Origin: Tabrizicola sp.
Lineage (GTDB): Bacteria; Pseudomonadota; Alphaproteobacteria; Rhodobacterales; Rhodobacteraceae
Direction: 5' to 3'
Length of the DNA: 64,000 nucleotides
Assembly (NCBI RefSeq): GCF_016792905.1
Contig: NZ_JAEULP010000017.1
Coordinates: 62,001-126,000 of the forward strand
Position numbers and translations under genes: made by a program. Position 1 is the stretch's first letter; each line of letters starts with the position of its first letter. Shown piece after piece: positions 32,672 through 41,961 of this stretch. The notes below the pieces were generated by a model that searched no databases, was not told the DNA's origin, and saw only the letters and a program-made list of their open reading frames with translations.

Positions 32672-33808
32672 ATGCCGCGCGACCTGGCCCTCAACTCCCT
32701 CGGCTTCGCCAAGCCCCCGTCCGAGACGCGGGTCGTTGTCGCCATGTCCGGAGGTGTCGACAGCTCGGTTGTGGCCGCCATGCTGGCCGAGGAAGGCTAT
32801 GATGTCGTCGGCGTCACGCTGCAACTCTATGACCACGGCGCAGCGCTGTCCAAGAAGGGGGCCTGTTGCGCGGGCCGCGACATCCATGACGCCCGTCGAG
32901 TGGCCGAGACGATGGGCTTCCCGCATTACGTTCTCGACTACGAGAATACCTTCCGCGAGGCGGTGATCGAGGAATTCGCCGACGCATACCTGGCGGGCGC
33001 AACCCCGGTGCCCTGCATCCGCTGCAACGAACGGGTGAAGTTCAAGGACCTTCTGGCGACCGCCAAGGATCTGGAGGCCGACTGCATGGCCACGGGGCAC
33101 TACATCCAGCGCAAGCTTGGCGGCCACGGACCAGAGCTGCACCAAGCCGCCGACCCCGCGCGCGACCAGTCGTATTTCCTGTTCTCGACCACGCCCGAGC
33201 AACTGTCCTACCTGCGCTTCCCGCTGGGGCATCTGGCCTCGAAGGCCGAAACCCGGGCGCTCGCGGCGAAGTACGGCCTGCCGGTGGCGGACAAGCCCGA
33301 CAGCCAGGACATCTGCTTTGTCCCGAACGGCAACTACGCAGCGGTGATCGAGAAGCTGCGCCCCGGAGCCGCCGATCCGGGCGAGATCGTCGACCTCGAC
33401 GGCAACGTGCTCGGGCAGCATGGGGGCGTGATCCACTACACCATCGGCCAGCGCAAGGGACTGGGCATCGGCGGGCTTGGTGAACCGCTGTATGTCGTGA
33501 AGCTCGACCCGGCGACTCGGCGGGTCATCGTCGGGCCAAAAGCCGCGCTCTCCACCCGGATCATCCCGGTGCGCGAGATCAACTGGCTGGGCGACGCCCC
33601 CTTTGACTCGCGTCCCGAGTGGCACCTGAAGGTCAAGGTCCGCTCCACCCGGCCCCCGCGCGAGGCGATCCTGCGCCCGACTGGCCCGACCACGGCGGAG
33701 GTGGAGCTTCTGGCCCCCGAGGACGGGGTGAGTGCGGGCCAAGCCTGCGTCTTCTACGCCCCGGAAGGCAGCCGCATCCATGGCGGCGGCTGGATCTGGA
33801 AAGGATAG
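32672..33808 (+). CDS. mnmA: tRNA-specific 2-thiouridylase MnmA
   Basis: 378 residues. Transfers sulfur to U34 of tRNA(Lys, Glu, Gln). PP-loop SGGVDSS (26-32) binds [14 protein letters not shown] near 114-124 holds the conserved CxxC cysteine. GHYIQR, SQDICFV and the C-terminal beta-barrel are intact. The N-terminus is about 15 residues longer than in E. coli, as common in alphaproteobacteria. The ribosome site of the following DUF2059 gene overlaps its stop codon, so these two are probably an operon. Confidence 0.96.
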   Translation: MPRDLALNSLGFAKPPSETRVVVAMSGGVDSSVVAAMLAEEGYDVVGVTLQLYDHGAALSKKGACCAGRDIHDARRVAETMGFPHYVLDYENTFREAVIEEFADAYLAGATPVPCIRCNERVKFKDLLATAKDLEADCMATGHYIQRKLGGHGPELHQAADPARDQSYFLFSTTPEQLSYLRFPLGHLASKAETRALAAKYGLPVADKPDSQDICFVPNGNYAAVIEKLRPGAADPGEIVDLDGNVLGQHGGVIHYTIGQRKGLGIGGLGEPLYVVKLDPATRRVIVGPKAALSTRIIPVREINWLGDAPFDSRPEWHLKVKVRSTRPPREAILRPTGPTTAEVELLAPEDGVSAGQACVFYAPEGSRIHGGGWIWKG

Positions 33809-33812
33809 ACCT

Positions 33813-34319
33813 TTGAAATCCCTTGCTTTCGCCGCGCTCCTTGCACTGCCCCTTCCCGCCTTTGCCGAAACCCGCGAGGAGCGCGTGGCCGCCGCTTCGG
33901 AATATGTCGACCTTGCGTTGCAGGGCTTTGACATGCCGAAGATGATCGAGACAATGTACCAGCCGATCCTGCAACAGGTCGCGGCGGGCGGTCAGGCGCT
34001 GAGCGAGGATCAGGTCGCAAAAATCCGCCAGCTCTATCTCGATACCTTCACCGAGCCGCTGACCAAGCTGATGCATGACCAGTCCGGGATCATGGCCGAC
34101 ATGATGACCCTGGCCGAAATCACCGCGCTGCGCGATTTCTACGCCACGCCAGAAGGCCGCTCGGTGATGGCGAAACTGCCGCAGCTGACGGCGGCGCAGC
34201 AGCCGGGAATGGTGGCGCTGATCAACGACAAGATGACCGGGCTGATGCCGCAGGTCCTGGCCATCGTCAACGGCGAGGCGCCGCCCGCAGCGCCGCCAGC
34301 ACCGACCGCGCAGCCCTGA
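33813..34319 (+). CDS. DUF2059 family exported protein, TTG start
   Basis: 168 residues of unknown function. The start is best placed at TTG 33813: AAGGA at 33801-33805 is well spaced, and the protein then begins with a clean signal peptide (residues 1-18, MKSLAFAALLALPLPAFA), so it is secreted to the periplasm. DUF2059 helical core about 60-145, with FYATPEGRSVM. A Pro/Ala-rich tail (about 153-168) is encoded where the gene overlaps the 3' end of lpxB on the other strand. Confidence 0.82.
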   Translation: MKSLAFAALLALPLPAFAETREERVAAASEYVDLALQGFDMPKMIETMYQPILQQVAAGGQALSEDQVAKIRQLYLDTFTEPLTKLMHDQSGIMADMMTLAEITALRDFYATPEGRSVMAKLPQLTAAQQPGMVALINDKMTGLMPQVLAIVNGEAPPAAPPAPTAQP

Positions 34320-35418
34320 GGCCGGGGGGCTCGCCGCCCCGCCCGAGCCGCTCCATCGTCAGCGCCATCGCCGCCCGTTGCGCCGAGGGGTCGGCCAGCA
34401 CCGCCTCCAGCGCCGGGGCGATCAGGTCGGCCCGGCAGTCGGGGCCGATGAACTCCGGCACCACGCGGGTTTCGCTGACCAGATTGACCAGCGTCACCGT
34501 GTCGACCAGCGCCGCCCGCCGCATCAGCCACAGCGTCAGCGGGTGCATGTCATAGGCGATGACCATCGGGCGGCCATTCGCCGCCAGTTCCAGCGATACG
34601 GTGCCAGAGGCCGCCAGCGCCACATCCGCTGCCGCAAAGGCCCCGCGCTTTAGGGCCGCATCCTCGATGATCTCCGGCTTCACCGCCCATCCCGCCGTCA
34701 GCTCGCGCACCAGCCCCGCCACGCCCCGCACGGTGGGCAAAGCCACCTGCAGGCCCGGGTGCGTGGCCTTCAGCCGCCCCACCACCGCGCCGAAAACCGG
34801 GGCGAGCCGCGTGACCTCTCCCCGCCGCGACCCCGGCAGGGCCAGCAGAAGCGGCCCTTTGCCCGCGAAAGCCGCCTTCTCCTCCGCCGTTGCCACAGGC
34901 TCCGCCACCACTGGATGCCCGACGAAATCGCAGGTCATGCCTGCCGCCGTCATGTAAGGCGGCTCGAAGGGCAAGAGCGCCAGCACATGGTCGATCACCT
35001 TCGCCATCTTCGCCGCGCGACCGGGGCGCCAGGCCCAGACCGAAGGCGCGACATAGTGGATGGTGCGAAACTCCGGCCGTGCCGCCTTGACCAGCGTCGC
35101 GACGCGCAGGCAGAAATCGGGCGAGTCGATCGTCACCAGCGCCTCGGCCCCGCTTGCCAGCACCGCGTCCGCCGTCTGCCTGATCCGCCGCTTAAGGGCA
35201 AAGTACTTAGGCAGCACCTCGGCGATGCCCATCACCGACAGCTCCTCCATCGGGAACAGGCTTTCCATCCCCTCGGCCTGCATCAGCGGCCCGCCGATCC
35301 CGGCGAACTCCACCGGGGCGAGCGCCCTCAACCCCGCCATCAAAGCCGCTCCAAGCCGGTCGCCGGAAGGTTCGCCCGCGATGAGGAAAAGTTTCAGCAG
35401 CTGACTGTCATCCCTCAT
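34267..35418 (-). CDS. lpxB: Lipid-A-disaccharide synthase
   Basis: 383 residues. Glycosyltransferase family 19 enzyme joining UDP-2,3-diacylglucosamine and lipid X into the lipid A disaccharide at the inner membrane. Typical parts are FLIAGEPSGDRLGAALM at the N-terminus, SVMGIAEVLPKYF, HYVAPSVWAWRPGRAAKM, LALPGSRRGEV and ASGTVSLELA. The start overlaps the lpxI stop by four bases (ATGA). It is the last gene of the envelope operon, and its 3' end runs 53 bases into the convergent DUF2059 gene. Confidence 0.96.
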   Translation of the reverse strand: MRDDSQLLKLFLIAGEPSGDRLGAALMAGLRALAPVEFAGIGGPLMQAEGMESLFPMEELSVMGIAEVLPKYFALKRRIRQTADAVLASGAEALVTIDSPDFCLRVATLVKAARPEFRTIHYVAPSVWAWRPGRAAKMAKVIDHVLALLPFEPPYMTAAGMTCDFVGHPVVAEPVATAEEKAAFAGKGPLLLALPGSRRGEVTRLAPVFGAVVGRLKATHPGLQVALPTVRGVAGLVRELTAGWAVKPEIIEDAALKRGAFAAADVALAASGTVSLELAANGRPMVIAYDMHPLTLWLMRRAALVDTVTLVNLVSETRVVPEFIGPDCRADLIAPALEAVLADPSAQRAAMALTMERLGRGGEPPGLRAARSVLAALRAAPRR

Positions 35419-36218
35419 CCCCTGGCCCAGAGGAACAGTCCCAGCTCGCTCGCCAGACGCTGCATCCGGTCCAGGTCGAGGCAGATCACCGATCCAGCCT
35501 CGAACGCCACACCGCCCAAACCCGCCGCAGCCGCGGCGCGAAGGGTTTCCGGGCCAATCGTCGGCAGGTCGATGCGGCGGTCCTGCCCCGGCTTCGTCGC
35601 CTTGTAGATCAGGCCCCGCCCCCGCGCGGGGTCCGGCCGAAGCGCGCCGATCCCGGCCACCTGCGCCAGAAGCGCATCGGTGCCGGGCAGAGCCTCGACC
35701 CCGAGGCACAGGCCCTGCGCCACCACCGCGCCCTGCCCCACGTCCACCGCGCCAAGCGCTGCGACGATCGCCGCCGCCCGCGTTGCATCGGCTTCGTCTC
35801 GGGGTGTCACGGCCCCCGCCAATACGCCAACCCCTGGCAGAAGCGCGGGCGCGACCTGTTCCACGCCGACGACGCTGAAGCCGAACTCCTCGAACAGCTC
35901 GATCACCACCCGCAGCGTCGCGTCGTCGCCCTGCGCCATCGCCGCCATCAGGCGTGGCAGCAGGTTCGCCGTCGCCTCGTCCAGCAGTGCGGGGTCCAGC
36001 CGGGGCCGCGAAACCGCACCGGCAAAGATCACCTGCCCGACCCCGTCCCGCTCCAGCGCGCGCAGGAAGGGGACGAGCCGTTCGACCCGGAAGCGCAGGT
36101 CAACCGTCAGCCCTTCGGGCGCAAGACCATCCAGCGCGGCCACAAGCGGCGGCTCGTCCATCCCGGCCGCCAGCGCAGCAGGCAACAGGCCCTCCCCGGC
36201 GATGATCGCCGTCCTCAC
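35415..36218 (-). CDS. lpxI: UDP-2,3-diacylglucosamine diphosphatase LpxI
   Basis: 267 residues. Hydrolyses UDP-2,3-diacylglucosamine to lipid X; LpxI replaces LpxH in alphaproteobacteria. It matches the former DUF1009 family: AIIAGEGLLPAALA at the start, FAGAVSRPRL, QGLCLGVEALPGTDALL and KPGQDRRIDLPTIGPET. The start is a GTG at 36218 overlapping the lpxA stop by four bases (GTGA). Placement between lpxA and lpxB fits the order of the pathway. Confidence 0.95.
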   Translation of the reverse strand: MRTAIIAGEGLLPAALAAGMDEPPLVAALDGLAPEGLTVDLRFRVERLVPFLRALERDGVGQVIFAGAVSRPRLDPALLDEATANLLPRLMAAMAQGDDATLRVVIELFEEFGFSVVGVEQVAPALLPGVGVLAGAVTPRDEADATRAAAIVAALGAVDVGQGAVVAQGLCLGVEALPGTDALLAQVAGIGALRPDPARGRGLIYKATKPGQDRRIDLPTIGPETLRAAAAAGLGGVAFEAGSVICLDLDRMQRLASELGLFLWARG

Positions 36219-37021
36219 CGTCCGCCCTTCGGGGTCAGGAAGCTGCGGTCGGATTTCGACAGGATGAAATCGGCAATCTCGCGCACCAGCGGGCTGTCGC
36301 TTTCCTCGGCGAGCTTCCGCGCGCGATCCTGGAAACTGCCGTCCTCCTGCGCCAGCGTCTGATATGCCGCCCGCAGCGCGGTGATCCCGGCCCGGTCCAC
36401 CCCCCGGCGCTTCAGTCCCACCAGGTTCAGCCCGTCGAGTTCCCCCCTTGGCGCCTGAACCAGGCCGTAGGGAATGACGTCGTTCGTCACCATCGTGACC
36501 GCCCCGATGATCGCGCCCTGCCCGATCCGCACCCATTGGTGCACGCCGGACAGCCCGCCGACGATCACGTCGTCGCCCAAGCTGCAATGGCCGGCAATGG
36601 CGACGTTGTTCACCAGGATCACCCGGTCGCCGATCTGCGCGTCATGGCCGACATGGGCGCCGGTCATGATCAGGCAGTCATCACCCACCCGCGTCACCCC
36701 GCCGCCACCTTCCGTCCCGGTGTTCAGCGTCGCGCCCTCGCGGATACGGCAACGCGCGCCGACGACCAGCCGGGTGCGCTCGCCCTGATACTTCAGATCC
36801 TGAGGCACCTCGCCGACCGTGGCAAAGGGCCAGACGGTGCAGTCATCGCCAAGCTCGGTCCAGCCGGTGATCACGGCATGGGACTTGACCGTTACCCGTG
36901 CCCCCAGCACCACCTCCGGGCCGATCACAGCAAAAGGCCCGATGTAGCATTCCTCGCCGACAACCGCCCCTTCCTCGACATGGGCCGAAGGGTGGACGAC
37001 CGCCGTGCCGTGAACCGCCAT
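36215..37021 (-). CDS. lpxA: UDP-N-acetylglucosamine O-acyltransferase
   Basis: 268 residues. First step of lipid A synthesis, transferring a 3-hydroxyacyl chain from ACP to UDP-GlcNAc. Left-handed beta-helix of hexapeptide repeats over about residues 8-190, with the catalytic His in GAHVGHDAQIGD (His123 region), and a C-terminal helical domain. It lies 3 bases downstream of fabZ and overlaps lpxI. Confidence 0.96.
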   Translation of the reverse strand: MAVHGTAVVHPSAHVEEGAVVGEECYIGPFAVIGPEVVLGARVTVKSHAVITGWTELGDDCTVWPFATVGEVPQDLKYQGERTRLVVGARCRIREGATLNTGTEGGGGVTRVGDDCLIMTGAHVGHDAQIGDRVILVNNVAIAGHCSLGDDVIVGGLSGVHQWVRIGQGAIIGAVTMVTNDVIPYGLVQAPRGELDGLNLVGLKRRGVDRAGITALRAAYQTLAQEDGSFQDRARKLAEESDSPLVREIADFILSKSDRSFLTPKGGR

Positions 37022-37024
37022 CTG

Positions 37025-37486
37025 TCAGCCCTTCGCCACGTCGAACATCGCCATGAAGGTCGCCTCGCAGGCCAGCTCGCCCTCGACCATGGCGCGGCCC
37101 TCGAACTTCCACACCCGCCCGCCGCCGCGCAGAGCCTTGACGTGCAGCTCCAGCACATCGCCCGGCACCACCTTGCGGCGGAACTTCACCCCGTCGACGC
37201 CCATGAAGAAGACCTTGGCATTCTTGTCGACCAGATCCATCGACAATCCGACCAGCACGCCCGAGGTCTGCGCCATCGCCTCGATGATCATGACGCCGGG
37301 AAAGATAGGCATCCCAGGGAAATGACCCTGGAATTGCGGTTCGTTCAGGGTGATGCACTTGATGCCGACACAAGCTTCGTTGACGACGATGTCGCGGACC
37401 CTGTCGATGAGCAGGAACGGATAGCGGTGCGGAATGATCCGCTGGATCAGATCCAGATCGGCGGTTGTCACTGCGGTCGCATCCAT
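37025..37486 (-). CDS. fabZ: 3-hydroxyacyl-ACP dehydratase FabZ
   Basis: 153 residues. Hot-dog-fold dehydratase of type II fatty-acid synthesis. [14 protein letters not shown] and [19 protein letters not shown] are present, with catalytic His55 and Glu69. FabZ competes with LpxA for 3-hydroxyacyl-ACP, so adjacency in the operon links phospholipid and lipid A supply. lpxD, which in many Gram-negatives lies immediately upstream of fabZ, is absent here. Confidence 0.96.
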   Translation of the reverse strand: MDATAVTTADLDLIQRIIPHRYPFLLIDRVRDIVVNEACVGIKCITLNEPQFQGHFPGMPIFPGVMIIEAMAQTSGVLVGLSMDLVDKNAKVFFMGVDGVKFRRKVVPGDVLELHVKALRGGGRVWKFEGRAMVEGELACEATFMAMFDVAKG

Positions 37487-37572
37487 CTCTACCCCCTTCG
37501 CCTTCCCGGCCTTTGGGTCTAGCTAGCAAGTCGCGCCGCAGGAGACAAGTTCACCCGGGGCCGTCCGGCGGC

Positions 37573-38133
37573 TCACGGGTCAGCGGCCGATTCCTTGGCA
37601 AGGGCGGCATTGACAAGCTGGATCGCCTCGTCCGTCACGTCGATGGCCGAGAGCGAGACGATCGTAAGGTTCTTGTCTAGGATTGCCGTCGCCTTCTTCT
37701 GGCCCAGAAGCTCGCCCAGGACCGGCACCGCGGCCTTGAGAAATGCCTTGCGGTCGTCGTCCCTTGCATCGGTCAGCTTGCGCGCCTTGGCGTCCTGCTC
37801 GGTCCGGATCCGTTCGACCTTTTCATCGAAAGCCTCGGCCTTTGCCGAGAATTCCTTTGCCGGCAAGGTCTTGCGTTCTTCGGTCAGCGCCTGCTCCTCG
37901 GCGACAAGCTCGGCCTCGATCCGCTTGTTCTCCTGTTCCAGCGCCGCAGTCGCCACACGCTCGCGCTCGACGGCTGCCTTACCGAAATCGGATTCCAGGA
38001 AGAAACGGTCTTGATCCAGCGTCAGGAGCGGCGCAGGTACCTCCTGCGCCGAAACTTGACCCGCCAGCAACAGAGCAGCCGCGACAATCCGAAGCCCGAC
38101 CCCGGGGCGCCCAGGTCTGCGCCACCGTGCCAT
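37573..38133 (-). CDS. OmpH/Skp family periplasmic chaperone
   Basis: 186 residues. A signal peptide ends near residue 29 (AGQVSA-QEVP). A long charged coiled-coil region (about 50-130) follows, the tentacle-like helices of Skp that hold unfolded outer-membrane proteins for BamA. The C-terminal part (ILDKNLTIVSLSAIDVTDEA) is the conserved OmpH end. It lies 2 bases downstream of bamA, its functional partner. Confidence 0.9.
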   Translation of the reverse strand: MARWRRPGRPGVGLRIVAAALLLAGQVSAQEVPAPLLTLDQDRFFLESDFGKAAVERERVATAALEQENKRIEAELVAEEQALTEERKTLPAKEFSAKAEAFDEKVERIRTEQDAKARKLTDARDDDRKAFLKAAVPVLGELLGQKKATAILDKNLTIVSLSAIDVTDEAIQLVNAALAKESAADP

Positions 38134-38135
38134 GA

Positions 38136-40472
38136 TCAGAACTTGGTCGAGATCGTCAGGTCGAAGGTCTGTTCCTTGTCGTAGTCTTCCTTCTTCACCG
38201 CATGGCTGAAGTTGAAGCGCAAGGGTCCGATCGGCGTGGTCCAGAACACCGATACACCCACGGTCGCCCGCGGGATGAAACTGTCGTCCACCGCGCCGCC
38301 GTTGGTGTTGTCCAGGCTCCAGACCGAGCCGACGTCAAGGAAAGCGCCGCCGGTGATGCCGTATTCCTCGGGCAGGCCCACCGGGAATTCGGCCTCGAAC
38401 CGCGCGACTGCGAACATGTTGCCGCCCAGTGCATCATCGTCTGTCGCCGTCAGGTCACGCGGGCCGATCCCGTTGGGCTCGAAGCCGCGGATCTTGCTGT
38501 TGCCGAAGAAGCGGTCGGTGACGCGCGTCACGTTGCCGCCAAGCGAGGTGATCGCCCCGCCCTCGAACACGGCGCGGAGGGTCACTTCCTCGTTCATGAC
38601 CTTGGTTTCGGCCATCGCGAGGGCCGTGGTCTTCACATATTCCGAATCGCCGCCAAACCCGGCGACGTCCTGGCCAAAGCGCAGCAGCACCCCGCCTTTC
38701 GGGTTCAGGCCGGTGATGCGGTTGTCGTATTCGTAGCTGTAGCCGAGTGAGAAGGTCGTCTCCGCGCCCCGCGCCTCTTCCGCCGTCAGGATCGGCGAGT
38801 CGCCCGTGTAGTTGTAGAGCTTGTCCTCGGCCACGCTTAACCGCAGGTCCAGCGTGGATTCCTCGCCGACCGGGAAGCCGATGCCGGTGCTGAAGCCGAT
38901 GTTGCGCGTGTCATAGACCGAATAGTCCGATTCCGACGTCCGGTAATACGCCCCGATGTTGAAGCGCAGGTCCCGTCCCAGCAGCGCAGGTTCGGTGAAG
39001 CTGAAGCTTGAGCTTTGGTTGGAAGAGGCCGTGGAAACGCTGAGCGCCAGTTTCTGACCACGTCCCAGGAAATTCGATTCCGAGAAGCCAACGTTGAAGC
39101 CGACGCCGCTGGCCACCGAATAGGACATGCCGAAGCTGAGCGAGCCGGTCGGCTGTTCCTCGACATCGACATTCACCACGACCTGGTCGGACTCCGACCC
39201 TTGTTCGGCATTCACCTGCGCATCGGAGAAGAAGCCAAGCGCGCGGATGCGCTCGGCGGCCTGGCGGATTTCGCGCGGGTTGAAGGGGTCGCCTTCCACC
39301 GTGCGGAACTGCCGCCGGATCACCTGGTCCAGCGTCGTCGTGTTGCCCTCGATGTCGATCCGCTCGACAAAGATCCGCTCGCCCCGCACGATCGCGAATT
39401 CCACGTCGACCACCTGGCCACGGGCGTTCCGCGTAATCCGGGGTTCGACCCGGATGAAGTTCAGCCCCTTCTTCAGGGCCAGGGTTTCCATCCGGGTGAC
39501 GTTGTTGTCGATCAGGAGCGGGCTATAGGTCTGGCCCGCGCGGATCTTCTGCACGCCCTCGAACTCGGCCGCGTCGAGCCCTTCGACTTCCGAGACGGTC
39601 GTGACCTTGCCGATGTTGTAGGAAAGGCCCTCGCGTACGGTGAAGGTGACGAAGGTCGCATCCCGTTCGCGGCTCAACTCGGCGCTGGCGTCCAGCACCT
39701 GGAAGTCGATGAAGCCGCGAGACAGGTAGAAGTCGGTCAGAACCTTCTTGTCCAGTTCCAGCCGCTCTGCGACATAGGTGTCGCGCTGGATCAGGTTGCG
39801 CAACAAGCCTGCCTGCTTCGTCTCCAGCACCTGGCGCAGGCGACGGTCCGTGAAGGCCTTGTTGCCGACAAACGAAATCCGCTCGTTCTCGACCACCTTG
39901 CCTTCGCTGATCTCGAACACGAGGTCCACGCGATTTCCCGAGCGGCGGATGATCTTCGGGGTGACGCTTGCGGCCAGCCGGCCGGCCGTCCGATAGGCTT
40001 CGGCAATCGCCGCGGCATCTGCTTCCGCCATGCTCGGCGAATAGATCCGGCGCGGCTGCGATTTGATCAGCGCGGACAGTTTCTCGTCCTTCAGCCGCTT
40101 GTTGCCCTCGATGCTGATGACGTTCACGATGGGGTATTCCACCACCTTGATCACCAGCGTCGAGCCCTGCGGTACCAGTTCCACCGTCTCGAACAGATTC
40201 GAGTTCAGGATGCGCTGGTAGGCGTCGTTCAGCTGGGCGGCGGAAACCTCCTGGCCCCGGCTGATTCCGGCATAGTTCAGGATGGTCGCGGCATCGACCC
40301 GGTCATTACCCTGAATCTCGACGTTCGAAAACGAAAAGGACTGCGCATAGGCCGGGGTGAGGAAGGGAGCCGAAGCTGTTGCGGCACCGATGAAAACCGC
40401 CGTGGCAAGCAGACGCGCCCGAGACGTGGCCCGAAACGACCATCCCCTGGCCGCGCTTTGGGTCATCCGCAT
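38136..40472 (-). CDS. bamA: Outer membrane protein assembly factor BamA
   Basis: 778 residues. Core of the BAM machine inserting beta-barrel proteins into the outer membrane. Signal peptide 1-43 (ending PAYAQ), five POTRA domains (about 45-420) and a 16-strand barrel. The lid-loop motif appears as KIRGFEPNGIG, and the C-terminal residue is Phe (ISTKF), the barrel-assembly signal. The start is either Met1 or Met3 (MRMTQSA); both are compatible. About 160 bases without a gene precede it, so it may have its own promoter within the operon. Confidence 0.96.
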   Translation of the reverse strand: MRMTQSAARGWSFRATSRARLLATAVFIGAATASAPFLTPAYAQSFSFSNVEIQGNDRVDAATILNYAGISRGQEVSAAQLNDAYQRILNSNLFETVELVPQGSTLVIKVVEYPIVNVISIEGNKRLKDEKLSALIKSQPRRIYSPSMAEADAAAIAEAYRTAGRLAASVTPKIIRRSGNRVDLVFEISEGKVVENERISFVGNKAFTDRRLRQVLETKQAGLLRNLIQRDTYVAERLELDKKVLTDFYLSRGFIDFQVLDASAELSRERDATFVTFTVREGLSYNIGKVTTVSEVEGLDAAEFEGVQKIRAGQTYSPLLIDNNVTRMETLALKKGLNFIRVEPRITRNARGQVVDVEFAIVRGERIFVERIDIEGNTTTLDQVIRRQFRTVEGDPFNPREIRQAAERIRALGFFSDAQVNAEQGSESDQVVVNVDVEEQPTGSLSFGMSYSVASGVGFNVGFSESNFLGRGQKLALSVSTASSNQSSSFSFTEPALLGRDLRFNIGAYYRTSESDYSVYDTRNIGFSTGIGFPVGEESTLDLRLSVAEDKLYNYTGDSPILTAEEARGAETTFSLGYSYEYDNRITGLNPKGGVLLRFGQDVAGFGGDSEYVKTTALAMAETKVMNEEVTLRAVFEGGAITSLGGNVTRVTDRFFGNSKIRGFEPNGIGPRDLTATDDDALGGNMFAVARFEAEFPVGLPEEYGITGGAFLDVGSVWSLDNTNGGAVDDSFIPRATVGVSVFWTTPIGPLRFNFSHAVKKEDYDKEQTFDLTISTKF

Positions 40473-40632
40473 GTTGCATCCTCGCCGTATTTATCTGTTT
40501 CCGGATAGCTACCCACAAAGCCAAGCTTTGTCAAAAGCCTGCGGTCCCTGTGGATAACTTTGCAAGATGTTGTGGCACCATGGCAAAGCCGGAGGGGTCA
40601 GGTATTTCCGACCCTGCCCCGGCCAATGGACG
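40473..40632. promoter_or_regulatory. Intergenic rseP-bamA region with a DnaA box and a palindrome
   Basis: This is the widest gap inside the downstream half of the envelope operon. It holds a perfect DnaA box (TTATCCACA on the minus strand, 40549-40557) and a 7+7 inverted repeat ACAAAGC-CAA-GCTTTGT (40515-40531). An internal promoter for bamA could be here, but no convincing -35/-10 pair was found by eye. Confidence 0.4.
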
Positions 40633-41961
40633 CTACTGGCACATCAGATCGCGGCTGAGGCCGAAGATCATGATCGACAGGACCAGCGTCAGCCCGACCG
40701 TCATCAACACGCGCAGCGCCCCTTCCGACGGCTGGCGCCGCGTCATCGCCTCGTAGGCGAAGAACACCAGATGACCACCGTCCAGCACCGGAATCGGGAA
40801 CAGGTTCAGGATGCCGATGCCCAGGGACAGGATCGCCAGCATGCCCACGAAGCTCTCCGCCCCGTTCCGCGCCGCATCACCCGCCACCTCGGCCATGCCA
40901 ATGGCGCCCGACAGGTTGCAGCTTGAAATCGCGCCCTGGATCATATGCCAGAGGCCCGAGAATGTGGTCGTCGTCATCGTCCACATACCCGTCAGCGCAT
41001 TGGTTGCCGCCTCGCCAGGGCCGACCGACCGGGTTGCCGGTTCGAAGAACATGCCGGAGTAGAGGCCCAGAAGGTAGCGATCAGTGAAGCCGCCCTCGCC
41101 GTCATCGACAGTCCGGATGCGCGGGGTCAGCGTCTGTTCAAAGGTCTTGCCGTCGCGCCAGACCGTCAGCGTGACCGGCTCGCCCTTGCTGGCCGTCACG
41201 ATTTCCGGCAGTTCATCGAAATAGCGGACGTCCTTGCCCCCGGCCTTCAGGATGACATCGCCTTCCTGCAGACCAGCGTCCATCGCGGCCGAGCGGAGTT
41301 GGACATCGCCGATCACCGGGGCCAGCGGGTGCGGACCGTTGACCACCATCTCCTCGCTGCCGCGCTGCACGGTATAGGCCACCAGGGCCTTGCCCTTCAG
41401 CCCGTCCGTCACCGCGGCGAAACGCTCCCAATCCGGTGTCGGCTGACCTTCGACGGCACGGATCACGTCACCCTCCTGCAAGGACGGCCCCTCGAACGGA
41501 AAGGCCCGCATTGCGCCGACCGTGGGTTCCTCGCGCGGCACGCCGATGGCCAGCGCCAGCCCGGACAGAAGCACGAAGGTCAGGATGAAGTTGAAAAACG
41601 GCCCCGCCACCACCGTCGCGGCCCGCGCCCAAAGCGGCGCCCCCGCCATCGTGTGCCGCCGCTCGGCCGCCGACAAGCCCGAGACATCGGCCTTCCGGAC
41701 CGACGACCCATCGGCATCGCCGAGGAACTTCACATAGCCCCCGAAGGGAATCGCCGCGACCTGCCAGCGGGTGCCGCGCTTGTCGGTGCGGCTGAACAGC
41801 ACCGGGCCGAAGCCGATAGAGAAGACCTCGGAATGGATCCCCGACCAGCGCCCGACGATGTAGTGGCCGTATTCGTGCACGAAGACGATCACCGAAAGGG
41901 CGATGACGAAGAACGCCACTGTCCAGACCGTCCCGCCCAGGGCCGCAACTATCGTTTCCAT
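40633..41961 (-). CDS. rseP: Site-2 intramembrane zinc protease RseP
   Basis: 442 residues. Cleaves anti-sigma factors and signal-peptide remnants within the inner membrane. Zinc motif HEYGH (29-33) in the first helix, two PDZ domains (about 120-300), and LDGGHL in the third helix completes the metal site. The start overlaps the dxr stop by one base. Its position upstream of bamA is conserved in proteobacteria and ties envelope-stress signalling to outer-membrane assembly. Confidence 0.95.
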   Translation of the reverse strand: METIVAALGGTVWTVAFFVIALSVIVFVHEYGHYIVGRWSGIHSEVFSIGFGPVLFSRTDKRGTRWQVAAIPFGGYVKFLGDADGSSVRKADVSGLSAAERRHTMAGAPLWARAATVVAGPFFNFILTFVLLSGLALAIGVPREEPTVGAMRAFPFEGPSLQEGDVIRAVEGQPTPDWERFAAVTDGLKGKALVAYTVQRGSEEMVVNGPHPLAPVIGDVQLRSAAMDAGLQEGDVILKAGGKDVRYFDELPEIVTASKGEPVTLTVWRDGKTFEQTLTPRIRTVDDGEGGFTDRYLLGLYSGMFFEPATRSVGPGEAATNALTGMWTMTTTTFSGLWHMIQGAISSCNLSGAIGMAEVAGDAARNGAESFVGMLAILSLGIGILNLFPIPVLDGGHLVFFAYEAMTRRQPSEGALRVLMTVGLTLVLSIMIFGLSRDLMCQ

